Notes: a model not told the origin generated them from the letters alone. A DNA stretch of 48,013 nt from Oscillospiraceae bacterium (GCA_015065105.1 SVQZ01000011.1:1-48013), one strand, 5' to 3'. Counted from the stretch's first letter, positions 8,000-17,241 are shown. Program-made: numbers and translations.

Positions 8000-10045
8000 A
8001 TGTTTAAGAGGACTTTATCGCTGATTATTTGTATTATTGTGTTGATCTCTTCATTTACCGCTACAGCCTTGACCCTGAATGCCGCTACCTATACCGGTAC
8101 CTGCGGTACCGGTGTTATATGGACTCTGGATATAGAAACCGGGGTGCTTACCATCTCGGGTAACGGAGCTATGAAGGATTACCCATCCACCTCCACCACA
8201 ACCGGTGCTCCCTGGTCCTCATATCTATCCTATATTAAGAGCGTTGTTGTTGAAGAGGGTGTTACCCACATGGGCGCATACGCTTTTGTGGGCTGTACTA
8301 ACCTTGAAAGCGTAAGTATTCCTAAATCTGTTAAATCAATGGGCTATTTGGGGTTTAATAATACACCCGCACTTAAATCGATATATATAACCGATATGGA
8401 GGCCTGGTGTAAAATTACCCGAGTAGACGGAACTCCTATGTCATCCAGTTCCTATAGCTCTCAGTATGATCTGTATTTGGACGGTGAGCTTGTTACAGAC
8501 CTTGTTATTCCCGATACGGTTACTTTTATCGAAAATCATAGCTTTTGGCAGATATCATCTATAAAAACCGTAGTTATTCCAAATTCGGTTACAAAGATAG
8601 AAAAGTCTGCGTTCAGCTATTGCAAATCCCTTACCGACGTTAAGATAGGCCACAGCGTTAAAACCATAGACGTCTTTGCATTTTCTAATTGTACCTCTCT
8701 CTCGACCGTATTTATTCCAAAGTCTGTTACATCTATTGAAACCTATGTTTTTTCTATCGGATCTTCTACAGATGCCAGCACTCAAAATAAAAACGTAACA
8801 ATACAATGCTTTGAAAACTCTACAGCCCATACCTATGCAAAAAACAAAGGCTTTAATTACGAGCTGCTTTCCACTCACTCCTTTACCGATTACACCTATT
8901 TTGATGCAACCTGTACAGAAGACGCTTATGAGATCGCCTACTGTGATTATGGCTGCGGTACAACCGATATTATTGTTAAGGAAAGCGCCCTAGGTCACAG
9001 CTTTACCGATTATATATGTATTGAACATGCAACCTGCCTTTCGGATGCTGTGGAAAGCGCTGTATGCGGCAACGGCTGCGGCACTGTGGATACCCGCACA
9101 ATAGAGAAAAGTGCTCTCGGCCACAGATTTACCAAATACATATACGATGAAAACGAGACCTGTTTTTCAAACGGAACAACAACCGCTGTTTGTGATAACG
9201 GTTGCGGAACAACAGATGTCCGTACAATAACGGGAACTATGCTTGAGCACAGCTATACAAATTATGTAGTAACACAGGAGCTTACCTGTACTCAGGACGG
9301 CATAAAGGAAGCGCGCTGTGATAACGGCTGCGGCGAAAAGGACGTTATAGTTGAGAAAGCCCAAGGCCATAAATCAAGCGGTGCCAAGGTTCTTGAAGAG
9401 CCTACATACTACCTTGAGGGTACCGAGGTTCAATATTGTACCGTATGCTACAAGATGCTGAACATAGAAAAAATACATATGCTTATCTACAAGGGATTTC
9501 CTGATGTATGGAATAATTCATGGTACGCAGAGGGTATTGAATACTGCTTTAAGCACGGTTATATTCTCGGATGTGATGACGGAACCTTCAAGCCGAACGC
9601 TGAGCTTACAAGAGAACAGTTTGTTACTATTCTTGCGAGAGTAGAGGGAGCTGACTTGAGTGAATACACCAATTCCCCCTTTATCGATGTTAACGCAAAG
9701 ACATGGTACGGTTCCTCTGTTATATGGGCAAGCACCGAGGGGTTCGTGAAGGGTATCGGTGACGGCTGTTTCGGTGTAGGTAAAGCATTAACCCGCGAAC
9801 AGCTTGCAGTTATTCTTTACAGATATGCCGAAGCCAAGGGTATGGACATGACCAAAAAATCAGATCTTACCTATTGTAATGATTTGGAAACGATAAGCAC
9901 ATGGGCAACAGATTCCTGTGCATGGGCTATCAAGGCAAAGCTTCTCGGCTCTACAAGTGAGACAGAGAATCTTATCTCACCCAAAATGACGGTAACAAGA
10001 GCGCAGGCAGCAAAGATATTTATGAGCTTTGACAGTATAAAATAA
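8000..10045 (+). CDS. Secreted BspA-like leucine-rich-repeat protein with C-terminal SLH domains
   Basis: The protein has 681 residues. A signal peptide (about 1-29, ending near TLNAATY) is followed by BspA-type LRR_5 repeats (about 45-290, with segments such as VVEEGVTHMGAYAFVGCTNL). Then come four repeats of about 40 residues that share a TCxxDA...CxxGCGxxD pattern and end in GH (about 295-470), and three SLH modules (about 500-681; FPDVWNNSWYAEGIEY, FIDVNAKTWY). SLH modules normally bind secondary cell-wall polymer, so the protein is probably displayed on the surface. BspA-like repeats often mediate adhesion. The Cys repeats look like small zinc or disulfide modules, which is inference. 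It has its own promoter and a bidirectional terminator. Confidence 0.92.
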   Translation: MFKRTLSLIICIIVLISSFTATALTLNAATYTGTCGTGVIWTLDIETGVLTISGNGAMKDYPSTSTTTGAPWSSYLSYIKSVVVEEGVTHMGAYAFVGCTNLESVSIPKSVKSMGYLGFNNTPALKSIYITDMEAWCKITRVDGTPMSSSSYSSQYDLYLDGELVTDLVIPDTVTFIENHSFWQISSIKTVVIPNSVTKIEKSAFSYCKSLTDVKIGHSVKTIDVFAFSNCTSLSTVFIPKSVTSIETYVFSIGSSTDASTQNKNVTIQCFENSTAHTYAKNKGFNYELLSTHSFTDYTYFDATCTEDAYEIAYCDYGCGTTDIIVKESALGHSFTDYICIEHATCLSDAVESAVCGNGCGTVDTRTIEKSALGHRFTKYIYDENETCFSNGTTTAVCDNGCGTTDVRTITGTMLEHSYTNYVVTQELTCTQDGIKEARCDNGCGEKDVIVEKAQGHKSSGAKVLEEPTYYLEGTEVQYCTVCYKMLNIEKIHMLIYKGFPDVWNNSWYAEGIEYCFKHGYILGCDDGTFKPNAELTREQFVTILARVEGADLSEYTNSPFIDVNAKTWYGSSVIWASTEGFVKGIGDGCFGVGKALTREQLAVILYRYAEAKGMDMTKKSDLTYCNDLETISTWATDSCAWAIKAKLLGSTSETENLISPKMTVTRAQAAKIFMSFDSIK

Positions 10046-10074
10046 CGTCTGCCGTTTTCCTTATAATTAACAGT

Positions 10075-10110
10075 AAAAGCTATCACGAAAATTTCGTGAT
10101 AGCTTTTTCA
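10075..10110. terminator. Bidirectional terminator between LRR-SLH gene and lipoprotein gene
   Basis: AAAAGCTATCACGAAA (10075-10090) pairs with TTTCGTGATAGCTTTT (10092-10107). The same hairpin recurs at 18096 and, with changes, at 19068 and 20176. Confidence 0.88.
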
Positions 10111-10125
10111 TTGCAAAATATTAAA

Positions 10126-10992
10126 CTAAAAAATCTCAGAAATAATACTGTGATTTCCGAAAATCACCTTGTTACCCGATCGCACACACACTCCGTCCTC
10201 AATGCTTTGCGAAAAGGCGGTGCGGTCCGCCTCATAAAGAGCGGCATCATTTTCGCTTTCAAATTCATAGATATAAACAAATCGAAGAACCGTTCCGTCA
10301 TGATATGTAAGGTGCACAAGGTTGAGGATATCACCCTCAAGAGTAAATTTATTGTTTATGTTGTCTTTTGTACTCTCTATCAACTGCTCGCTGTAGTATC
10401 CGCCGCAAAGCTCGGTAGCATCCTCGATTGCCTTAACTATTCCCGCAACGCTGTCGGCTGCAGGCTCTTCTGAGGGCTGTGACTCAAAGCTTGCGGGATA
10501 CTCATAGTCCAAAAAGCTTAAGATATCAATATATGAGGAGCTTCCAAAGAGATACATAGCACCGAAACGGTTAGTATAATCAAAGCCGTTATAGGTTTCG
10601 CTTGCGGTTTTTGCATCCTCCTCACAGGCAAGGCAGAGAAGCTGTATATATTCTCCTGTGTAGTTATTCGATAGGCGATATGACTTGACCACGGGCTCGG
10701 TGAGAGTTATCTGGCTGTTGTAGAGCTCATTGCAACCGGGAGTTTGAAGCATGCAGGCAAAATCGCTGTATGTGCAAAGCTCTTCCATAAGTATTTCGGG
10801 AGTAAGAAGCTCCTTTTCAACGGGTTCGCTTTCCTGCTCGTCTTCGGTGATTTTCTGCGTTTTTGTAGTTTCCTCCACCCTTACAGCCTCGGTCTTTCTT
10901 TCAGGTTGTTTGGTGTTTCCCTCGTTTTTAGCGGTGCACGATGCCAAAGAGATCAAAAGAAAACATAATATTACAGTTAACAGCCTTCTCAT
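10126..10992 (-). CDS. Lipoprotein of unknown function
   Basis: The 288-residue product has a lipoprotein signal (MRRLLTVILCFLLISLASC, lipobox LASC with lipidated Cys near residue 19). A Glu/Thr/Lys-rich linker (about 25-65) and a soluble domain follow. I do not recognise the domain; YEFESENDAALYEADRTAF resembles parts of substrate-tracking lipoproteins but is not diagnostic. An AGGGGAATT-type ribosome binding site precedes the ATG, and a consensus promoter lies at 11026-11054. It is transcribed alone and converges with the LRR-SLH gene at a shared terminator. Confidence 0.75.
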   Translation of the reverse strand: MRRLLTVILCFLLISLASCTAKNEGNTKQPERKTEAVRVEETTKTQKITEDEQESEPVEKELLTPEILMEELCTYSDFACMLQTPGCNELYNSQITLTEPVVKSYRLSNNYTGEYIQLLCLACEEDAKTASETYNGFDYTNRFGAMYLFGSSSYIDILSFLDYEYPASFESQPSEEPAADSVAGIVKAIEDATELCGGYYSEQLIESTKDNINNKFTLEGDILNLVHLTYHDGTVLRFVYIYEFESENDAALYEADRTAFSQSIEDGVCVRSGNKVIFGNHSIISEIF

Positions 10993-11025
10993 TTTAATTC
11001 CCCTTTTATAGGATCTATTGACTGC

Positions 11026-11054
11026 ATTATATCATATGAACGGGAGCAAGTCAA
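11026..11054 (-). promoter_or_regulatory. SigA-type promoter of the lipoprotein gene
   Basis: On the minus strand TTGACT (11049-11054) and TATAAT (11026-11031) are 17 nt apart. Confidence 0.7.
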
Positions 11055-11189
11055 GGGACAAAAGGGTATAATACCGAGCCCTATTTTGTTACTGGGACAC
11101 AAAATGTTCTCCTTTATTTTTCTCAATTGACAATCCCGCAACCTCAGATTTCAGATTTCGGCGGCTTCCTTCTCCGAGAATAAAGAAGC

Positions 11190-11217
11190 GCTCAGCTTGA
11201 CTTTTGTCTTGCTGAGC
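11190..11217 (-). terminator. Probable terminator of the large LRR gene
   Basis: GCTCAGC/GCTGAGC and GAC/GTC pair around an internal TT/TT mismatch and a TTTT loop. The minus strand continues GCTTCTTTATTCT. It follows the two tandem 3'-UTR modules. The rest of 11055-11189 shows no gene that I can support. Confidence 0.55.
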
Positions 11218-11221
11218 TCCT

Positions 11222-11410
11222 CTTTTTGCGGTTAAGAATTTTTTCTCCACATCGTGTAACCGAATAAACGGTTAATCACTGAAGATGGGACGAAATTGGG
11301 TACGGCAACTTGCCTCTTTTTGTGGTTAATAAATTTTTCTTCACCTTGTGCAATTTAATAATCGATAAATCGTTAAGGTTAGGGCGAAATTGGGTACGGC
11401 AACTTGCCGC
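11222..11410 (-). repeat. Two tandem 3'-UTR structured modules (copies F1, F2) after the large LRR gene
   Basis: Two copies of about 94 bp lie head to tail in the sense of the gene whose stop codon is at 11420. Both open with GGCAAGTTGCC and then TACCCAATTTCG. F1 has a second stem ACCTT/AAGGT; F2 has CATC/GATG with an inner AACCG-TTTATT-CGGTT. F2 aligns with the copy after asd. A hairpin at 11190-11217 follows. Confidence 0.65.
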
Positions 11411-11419
11411 TTGGAAATG

Positions 11420-14400
11420 CTACTCTACAGTAATTGTGTAATAATTATAGCTATCGTCGTTATACTGCACGCAGAAGGTATATGTGCCACTCTTGAGGGT
11501 GACGCTGTAGGTATTATCAACTATATTTTTACCGTTTACCGAAACAGAGCCCTTTGCGTTTTTGATCGCATTTGAGGTGCTGTATATACCCTCGGCATAT
11601 CTTATGACCTTAAGGTCCTCAAGGGCTGTGAATGTAACCGTATTACCGTCCCGCACAAGCTCGGGTGATTTCTTGGTAACATTATACTTATAGATAACCT
11701 CATATCCGTTATTAAATACTACTGCTACTGTTACAAGACCCTCCTCACGGTATTGGATCATATATTCATCCGCTCCCTTAGGGGAAAATCCTCTTGCGCC
11801 CTGTGCTCTTTTCACCTCACCGGGAGTGTTGTAATCACCGTATGCAGTTCTTATAACCTTAACCCCGGGGATATTGGTTATCGTCATCTGTAGGCCGTTG
11901 GGTGTGAATACGGGTTCGTCAACGGTGAGTGTAAGATACATAATGTCGAAGCTGCCGTCGTTGTATCTTATAAGTATCGTATAATCACCGGGATCGGCAA
12001 CGGTATAGCTGAAATCGTGTGTAAGATAATAGTTGGAAAGTCTTACTGCCGAAGCCTGATACTTGAATTCAGTGCTCGCCTTGATCTCGGAGTAGTTATT
12101 GAAGGTACCCTTTGCTATCCAAAGATCTCTGTAGTCATCACCGAAATCCTTGACGGTGATCTTAACTCCGTCAGACTCGGCATAAGGGTTGATGTAATTT
12201 ACGTCGGCATAGAGGAATACAGAGCTTCCGTCATTATTTCTTACCCAGAAGGTGTATTCACCCGCCCAGGGAAGATCATATATGAAGGTGCCGTTTATGT
12301 CTGTATTTGCATTTATTGTTGAGGCATTAAGGGTAAGATTCTTTTCTGCCTTTCTTACCTCATCGCCTGTGGTGTAATGTCCTACCGCAAGCTTGATTTC
12401 CTTGATGTCATCAAGATTTATCATGGAAACTGTGTAGTTGAATACTCCGGTTACCTCGGGAAGTACCTCAGGCTCAAGCATGGGAATTTCTCTTGTTTCC
12501 TGAGGCTCACCGCACTTGGTGCAGTATATTGTTTCCTCGCCTGTCTCCTCGGTGGTAGGCTCCTTTGTAACCACCCAGTCACCGGGTGTATGCTCACAGT
12601 TACCTGTAACCGATATTACCTCAAAGCCCCACAGACTGTAGCTGTAGTCACTCTGAAGAAGGATTTTAAAATAGTTACCGGGAATATTTACCGTGGCGCC
12701 CGAAAGCTCTGTTCCCGAATAAACGCCTACCTCATTTCCATCCTTATCGTAGATGGTTATGGTATCGTAATATTCCTCGGTCTCGGTCTCCTCGGCAAAG
12801 GTTACCGAGAGAGATTCATAGTTATATTTAGCGGTATATTCCCACTCGCCGTAGAACTCATCGGGATAGGGATGCTCGGAGGCGGGAAGAAGAACAAGGT
12901 CCGGGTCAACGGTAACAAGGATGTTTACCCACTTGCCATTGTAGCCAACGGGTACGCTGTGCTGACCCGCAGTTGAGAAATCGTATTCACCTATATCAAA
13001 GCCGGAATCAATAATTCCGCTGTAGCCTGTGCTGTCCTCAAAGGAAACGGTCATACCCGCGGTACTGAATTTACCGTTTAAGGGATAAACCAATCTTGTG
13101 GGCAGGGTGAGAAGCTCGATTTTGTCAACCACGTATCTTATATCAATTTCCCAGCTGTCTCTGAAATATTCATCAGCGTAGCTGTCTTTATACACCCATA
13201 CACAGTCCTGTGAGAAGTTGTAGAACAGATAACCGGGAAGCTCAACGATAGAACGGGGGAATATGATCTTTTCGAGAGCCACATCATCGTAATAACCGCC
13301 GTAGAAGCAGTATTCGTGAATCTTTTCCACCGTTTCGGGGATATGGAACTCTCTGCGGCTTGAAAGATTATTGTACATAATAAGCTCTTTCATATCCTCG
13401 GTATAGAGAACACCGTCAACAGAGGCATAACAAAGATTGTCCTCGTGAACGTTGATATATTCAAGGTTTGTTTCCCAAAAGGTAACGCTTGAAACGTATT
13501 CCATAGTGGAAGGAAGGGTAATGCCGTCGATAGCGGATGCCCAGAAGGCATAATCGCCTACATATTCAACACCCTCGGGGATAACTATATCACCGTCAAG
13601 ACTGCTTCTTGTAAAGGCATGGTCACCTATATAGGTAAGACCTACATTAAAATCAAAATCGTAAAGGCTTGAGGTATCGCAAAATGCGCTATCCTCAATA
13701 CGAGCTATAGTGCCAAGCGCTGTAACCTTCTCAAGATTAACACATCCGTAGAAGCACTGTGAGGGAATAACACTTATCGATGCGGGGATCGTTATGGAGG
13801 TAATACCCTCGTTACCGAAAAATGCGCTGTCGCCAAGGGAATTTAGTGTCTCTGGAAGCTCTATATCCTTTAAGCTGTTAAGGTTTGCAAAGAGCTCGTT
13901 TGGAAGCTCTGTCATACCCTCGGGCAGTATTATCTGCTTCAGGTGATCGCAGTAAGCGAAGGGAGCGCCGCCGTACACGGTGTCAACACCTTCAAGGGTA
14001 ACCGTGGTAAGCATATCGCAGTCGCCGAACGCCTGATAGCCTACGTAGCCTATACCTGCGGGTATGATAAGCTCGTCCTCGATACCGCAGCAGCAGTAAA
14101 AGGCGTTGTCACCTATGCTCTCTATAGAGTCGTGTAAGGTAAGGCTCTTTATACCGCAGCAGTTCTGAAAGGCTTCCCCATCGATGGTTTTAATAGTCTC
14201 GGGGATGGTAAGGCTCTCTATGCCTGTACAGCCGTTGAATGCCTGGAAGTCTATTTTTTCCACCGATTCGGGGAAGGTAATTGAGGTAATACCGACACAC
14301 TCGGAGAATGCCGATTCCGAAACGGCAGTAAGTCCTGCAGGAAGCACCAGCTCACCGCTGAGGCCACTTTCCGCAAAGGCGCGGTAGCCTATCTCGGTGA

Positions 14401-15244
14401 TAGCGTCGGTAAAGGGGAAGGAGGTGAGAGCATCCGTACTCTCAAAGGCACCCTTGCCTACCGAGGTGATCGTACCCTCAAAGGTTATCTCCTCAAGATT
14501 GCTGCAGCCGTAGAAGGTATACTCGTCTACTGCGGTTATGCCTGCGGGGATAGTGATATGTGTAAGTCCCTTAGAACGGTAGAAGCACTGATATCCGAGA
14601 GAGGTAAGACCTTTCGGAAGCTCTACCGTGGTAAGAGAGTCACAGTATGCCAAAAGCTGATCCGGGAACTCGGTCATGTGAGAAGGCAGAGTTACCGATT
14701 CAAGCTCGGTGCAGTAACGCAGAGCGTAGCCGTCTATAAAGGTGACCGACTCGGGTATAACGAGCTCGGTGATACCCATAAAGGAGAAGGCTCCCTTACC
14801 GATGCTCTCAAGTCCGTCGGGGAGAGTGAGCTCGGTAACGTCGCTGCAACTTCCGAAAGCAAAATCGCCTATAGACTTGAGTCCTGCAGGGAGCTTAAGC
14901 TCGGTGATATCTCCGCAGTAGTCAAAGGCACCCTCTTTGATCGAGGTCACGGTGGAGGGGATGCTTACGGAGGTAGCGTTGGCACAGCTCATAAAGGCAT
15001 AGTAGCCTATATCGGTAATACCCTCCTCTATTACAATACTTTTGATCTTGAGTCGCTGAGAGTACCAGGGGGAGGTACCGCTGTAACATAGCGGGTCCAT
15101 GCTGCCCGAGCCTGATATAGTCAGCACTCCGTCTGTAAGATCATAGCTTACGGTATTCGCTGATATAACAATACCCGTCTGACAAAGCATACTCACAAGC
15201 ATTATACCTACGAGCAGCATTGACAAAAGCTTATTCATTTTCAT
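11420..15244 (-). CDS. Very large secreted BspA-like leucine-rich-repeat protein
   Basis: The 1274-residue protein has a signal peptide (about 1-29), then a short segment (YDLTDGVLTISGSGSMD) seen at the start of many BspA-like proteins, and some 25 LRR_5 repeats (about 55-650). Next come a Big_3-like Ig domain (about 690-760, LPTRLVYPLNGKFSTAGMTV), a CUB-like segment (about 780-870, YYDTITIYDKDGNEVGVYSG), a CEHTPGDW...CTKCG mini-domain, and four related modules of about 80-90 residues to the end (each with a YTFWV, YTILI or YTFCV strand). It has no SLH or sortase motif, so anchoring is unclear. I chose the ATG at 15244 because AAAGGAG lies upstream and the signal peptide follows. Adhesion is the likely role, which is inference. 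It has its own promoter and a possible LuxR-type site at 15322-15339. Confidence 0.9.
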   Translation of the reverse strand: MKMNKLLSMLLVGIMLVSMLCQTGIVISANTVSYDLTDGVLTISGSGSMDPLCYSGTSPWYSQRLKIKSIVIEEGITDIGYYAFMSCANATSVSIPSTVTSIKEGAFDYCGDITELKLPAGLKSIGDFAFGSCSDVTELTLPDGLESIGKGAFSFMGITELVIPESVTFIDGYALRYCTELESVTLPSHMTEFPDQLLAYCDSLTTVELPKGLTSLGYQCFYRSKGLTHITIPAGITAVDEYTFYGCSNLEEITFEGTITSVGKGAFESTDALTSFPFTDAITEIGYRAFAESGLSGELVLPAGLTAVSESAFSECVGITSITFPESVEKIDFQAFNGCTGIESLTIPETIKTIDGEAFQNCCGIKSLTLHDSIESIGDNAFYCCCGIEDELIIPAGIGYVGYQAFGDCDMLTTVTLEGVDTVYGGAPFAYCDHLKQIILPEGMTELPNELFANLNSLKDIELPETLNSLGDSAFFGNEGITSITIPASISVIPSQCFYGCVNLEKVTALGTIARIEDSAFCDTSSLYDFDFNVGLTYIGDHAFTRSSLDGDIVIPEGVEYVGDYAFWASAIDGITLPSTMEYVSSVTFWETNLEYINVHEDNLCYASVDGVLYTEDMKELIMYNNLSSRREFHIPETVEKIHEYCFYGGYYDDVALEKIIFPRSIVELPGYLFYNFSQDCVWVYKDSYADEYFRDSWEIDIRYVVDKIELLTLPTRLVYPLNGKFSTAGMTVSFEDSTGYSGIIDSGFDIGEYDFSTAGQHSVPVGYNGKWVNILVTVDPDLVLLPASEHPYPDEFYGEWEYTAKYNYESLSVTFAEETETEEYYDTITIYDKDGNEVGVYSGTELSGATVNIPGNYFKILLQSDYSYSLWGFEVISVTGNCEHTPGDWVVTKEPTTEETGEETIYCTKCGEPQETREIPMLEPEVLPEVTGVFNYTVSMINLDDIKEIKLAVGHYTTGDEVRKAEKNLTLNASTINANTDINGTFIYDLPWAGEYTFWVRNNDGSSVFLYADVNYINPYAESDGVKITVKDFGDDYRDLWIAKGTFNNYSEIKASTEFKYQASAVRLSNYYLTHDFSYTVADPGDYTILIRYNDGSFDIMYLTLTVDEPVFTPNGLQMTITNIPGVKVIRTAYGDYNTPGEVKRAQGARGFSPKGADEYMIQYREEGLVTVAVVFNNGYEVIYKYNVTKKSPELVRDGNTVTFTALEDLKVIRYAEGIYSTSNAIKNAKGSVSVNGKNIVDNTYSVTLKSGTYTFCVQYNDDSYNYYTITVE

Positions 15245-15280
15245 TATGATATCTCCTTTATTAAATATTTGTTCATAATC

Positions 15281-15310
15281 ATAATACCACAGTAAAGAAA
15301 AAAGTGTCAA
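15281..15310 (-). promoter_or_regulatory. SigA-type promoter of the large LRR gene
   Basis: On the minus strand TTGACA (15305-15310) and TATTAT (15281-15286) are 18 nt apart. The start codon is 37 nt downstream. Confidence 0.65.
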
Positions 15311-15321
15311 CGACCCATAAT

Positions 15322-15339
15322 GATAGTAAAACTACCCAT
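15322..15339. promoter_or_regulatory. Possible LuxR-type regulator site upstream of the large LRR gene
   Basis: GATAGTAAAACTACCCAT matches 15 of 18 positions with 16817-16834 upstream of the membrane LuxR gene (GATAGTATATCTACCCGT). It contains TAGT-N3-ACTA and a TACCCAT heptamer like a NarL/FixJ half-site. It is centred about 56 nt upstream of the expected transcription start, a position suited to an activator. Confidence 0.4.
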
Positions 15340-15367
15340 CGGGAGGTTGACACTCTCTGTTTTGATA

Positions 15368-16768
15368 CTATTTATTATATTTATTGACTATCTGAGCCGC
15401 CGCATGACGGGAATGAACATCAAGCTTACGGTATATCTTCTTGGTATAATCGTTTACCGTATGCTCGGAAATAAAGAGCACCTTTGCAATATCGGCATTG
15501 GAATAGCCGCATCCTATAAGGTCGAGCACCTCCCTTTCACGCTTGGTGAGTGCATCAAGGGGAGAGGCCGTCTCTGCGATCACTTCTATTTCTTCCATTT
15601 TGTTTTTGTCCTCCTTATCCTCGATCTTTCGGTCAAAGGCATAGATAAGATGGGGTGCAAGCTGAAGGAATATCACCGTCAAGACTACGGTAATGGCTGC
15701 ATAGGCGAGGTAGAGCATCTCGGGTACCGAGCGAAAGATCTCAACCAAGGCACTCTGTATGACCACTGTGACTACAGCAAGTCCCATAATGATAGGGGTA
15801 ATATATCTTGAGGGATAGTTCTTCATAAGTATGTTGCCGTATAACGGTAAGAACTGACAGGGTACGAAGCCGAATCCGATAAATACGCAGGAAATATATG
15901 CAAGACCGGGCAGGTAGGAGGATATAAACAGGAAGAGAAATCCTACTGCCGAGAAGGCGGTAAATACAGGAGCAGTACGCATGGGATGAATTGAAAATCT
16001 CCTATACAGTATATATACCGCAAGGGTGGCAAGGGCATCTGACAGGTAGGATACAAAAATACCGTGCTTGACCACTGCTACGGCGGTAGGTCCCGCAAGC
16101 ATCATTATACAGCTTACAAACACCAGAATATAAACACCCCAAAACAGCTTTTTCGGTAACGAAATACCGTCCCTTTTTTTAACGTACACGGGATAGCTCT
16201 CTTTAGCTGAGGGTAATCTGAAAAAGAATACCAGCATCATCAAAAGCATTATTACCGTCAGCCATCTGAATGCCGAGAAGGTAAGAGGTAATATGTCATT
16301 TTGCACCAATGATATCATCAGAAGCGCTACCGAATATCCCACGGTCAAATGAAGCACCGCTGTTTTTTCCGAGAAAAGATTGATTATAATAAAGCTTTCA
16401 AAGCCTATCATGAAAAAGCAGAAGAAGGAATGAATATAGAGAAGAAGTGTCTGCGCCTCGGGGGCCATTGGAACAAAGAGAGCCGCAATGGACACAAGAG
16501 CGCCGCACACCGACACCCTCTCTCCCCACACAACAAGACATGGAAGAAATATCATCACAAGTATGGCGAGCAGATATCCTGCCGCTATAAGAAGGGTAAC
16601 GTTATCCTCTGTTATGGGCAGGGGAACTCTGCCGTCTATAACAAGGGAGGGAGTCATAAAATATACAAATCCCATCTGCCAACAGTTAAACATGGCAAAG
16701 CATATAAGCATCCATATAGGATGGTCTTTTCTTTTTTTCAGATTATCGATCAGAACAGAGCTATTCAT
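15368..16768 (-). CDS. Membrane-bound LuxR-family transcriptional regulator
   Basis: The 466-residue protein has about 10-12 hydrophobic helices over residues 15-385, arranged like an MFS-type or other multi-pass sensor. A charged linker (DRKIEDKEDKNKMEEIE) and a C-terminal GerE/LuxR helix-turn-helix (about 410-466; LTKREREVLDLIGCGYSNAD, then IAKVLFISEHTVNDYTKKIY) follow. This architecture occurs in Clostridia and Coriobacteria; the membrane part probably senses a small molecule, which is inference. GGGAG lies 5 nt before the ATG at 16768; a longer frame to 16855 has no ribosome binding site. Neighbours are the large LRR gene downstream and a divergent small LuxR gene. Confidence 0.88.
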   Translation of the reverse strand: MNSSVLIDNLKKRKDHPIWMLICFAMFNCWQMGFVYFMTPSLVIDGRVPLPITEDNVTLLIAAGYLLAILVMIFLPCLVVWGERVSVCGALVSIAALFVPMAPEAQTLLLYIHSFFCFFMIGFESFIIINLFSEKTAVLHLTVGYSVALLMISLVQNDILPLTFSAFRWLTVIMLLMMLVFFFRLPSAKESYPVYVKKRDGISLPKKLFWGVYILVFVSCIMMLAGPTAVAVVKHGIFVSYLSDALATLAVYILYRRFSIHPMRTAPVFTAFSAVGFLFLFISSYLPGLAYISCVFIGFGFVPCQFLPLYGNILMKNYPSRYITPIIMGLAVVTVVIQSALVEIFRSVPEMLYLAYAAITVVLTVIFLQLAPHLIYAFDRKIEDKEDKNKMEEIEVIAETASPLDALTKREREVLDLIGCGYSNADIAKVLFISEHTVNDYTKKIYRKLDVHSRHAAAQIVNKYNK

Positions 16769-16816
16769 AAAAACTCCCAAAAACAGGGTAAAATCACGAA
16801 AACCCCTTGAATAAGG

Positions 16817-16834
16817 GATAGTATATCTACCCGT
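16817..16834. promoter_or_regulatory. Possible LuxR-type regulator site upstream of the membrane LuxR gene
   Basis: GATAGTATATCTACCCGT is the second copy of the motif at 15322-15339 and lies 49-66 nt before the start codon. It suggests autoregulation and co-regulation of the LRR gene. Confidence 0.4.
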
Positions 16835-16913
16835 TTTGCAATATAATATTATCATAAATGATAGTTTTTTATATTATAACAGAATTTTGTATAATTTTCA
16901 ATAATTAGAGCAA

Positions 16914-16935
16914 CAACTACCTTAATTGGTAGTTG
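16914..16935. promoter_or_regulatory. Inverted repeat upstream of the small LuxR-type gene
   Basis: CAACTACC (16914-16921) and GGTAGTTG (16928-16935) form perfect 8-bp arms around TTAATT. A TATAAT (16890-16895) lies just upstream and the ribosome binding site AAAAGGAG just downstream. It could be an operator or a 5'-leader hairpin. Confidence 0.4.
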
Positions 16936-16958
16936 TACCACCAAAAGGAGTAGGGCGC

Positions 16959-17228
16959 ATGAGTTTTGATGATATGAATTATTTTGAATGTTTAACGTTG
17001 GTAAATCAAAAATATAAAATAATATTGGAAAAGCATCCCGAAATAGAGGGCTTGTCTGCCAGAGAATTAGAGGTTTTCGGTCATCTGCTTTCCGCCAAGA
17101 GCTTGCAGGAAATTGCCGATGAGCTTTTTATCACCTATTCTTCGGTTCATTTCCATTGTAAAAACATATATCGAAAATTGGGTGTTTCAAACAGAAAGCA
17201 TATTTTAATTAAATATAAAGATCTATAA
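16959..17228 (+). CDS. Stand-alone LuxR/GerE-type helix-turn-helix protein
   Basis: This 89-residue protein consists of a short N-terminus and a LuxR-type DNA-binding domain (about 32-89; LSARELEVFGHLL, LQEIADELFITYSSVHFHCK, NIYRKLGVSNR). It lacks a receiver or sensor domain, like GerE. I chose the ATG at 16959 because AAAAGGAG lies 8 nt upstream. It is divergent from the membrane LuxR gene, and its stop is 13 nt before a lipoprotein gene, so the two probably form an operon. It may act together with the membrane regulator, or compete with it, as both helix-turn-helix domains contain the KxIYRKL segment. Confidence 0.85.
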   Translation: MSFDDMNYFECLTLVNQKYKIILEKHPEIEGLSARELEVFGHLLSAKSLQEIADELFITYSSVHFHCKNIYRKLGVSNRKHILIKYKDL

Positions 17229-17241
17229 GGAGGAAAAAACA

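Noticed and set aside
12377-12976. Plus-strand frame of 199 codons opposite the large LRR gene
   Set aside because: No ribosome binding site and no recognisable domain; the minus frame is a continuous repeat protein.
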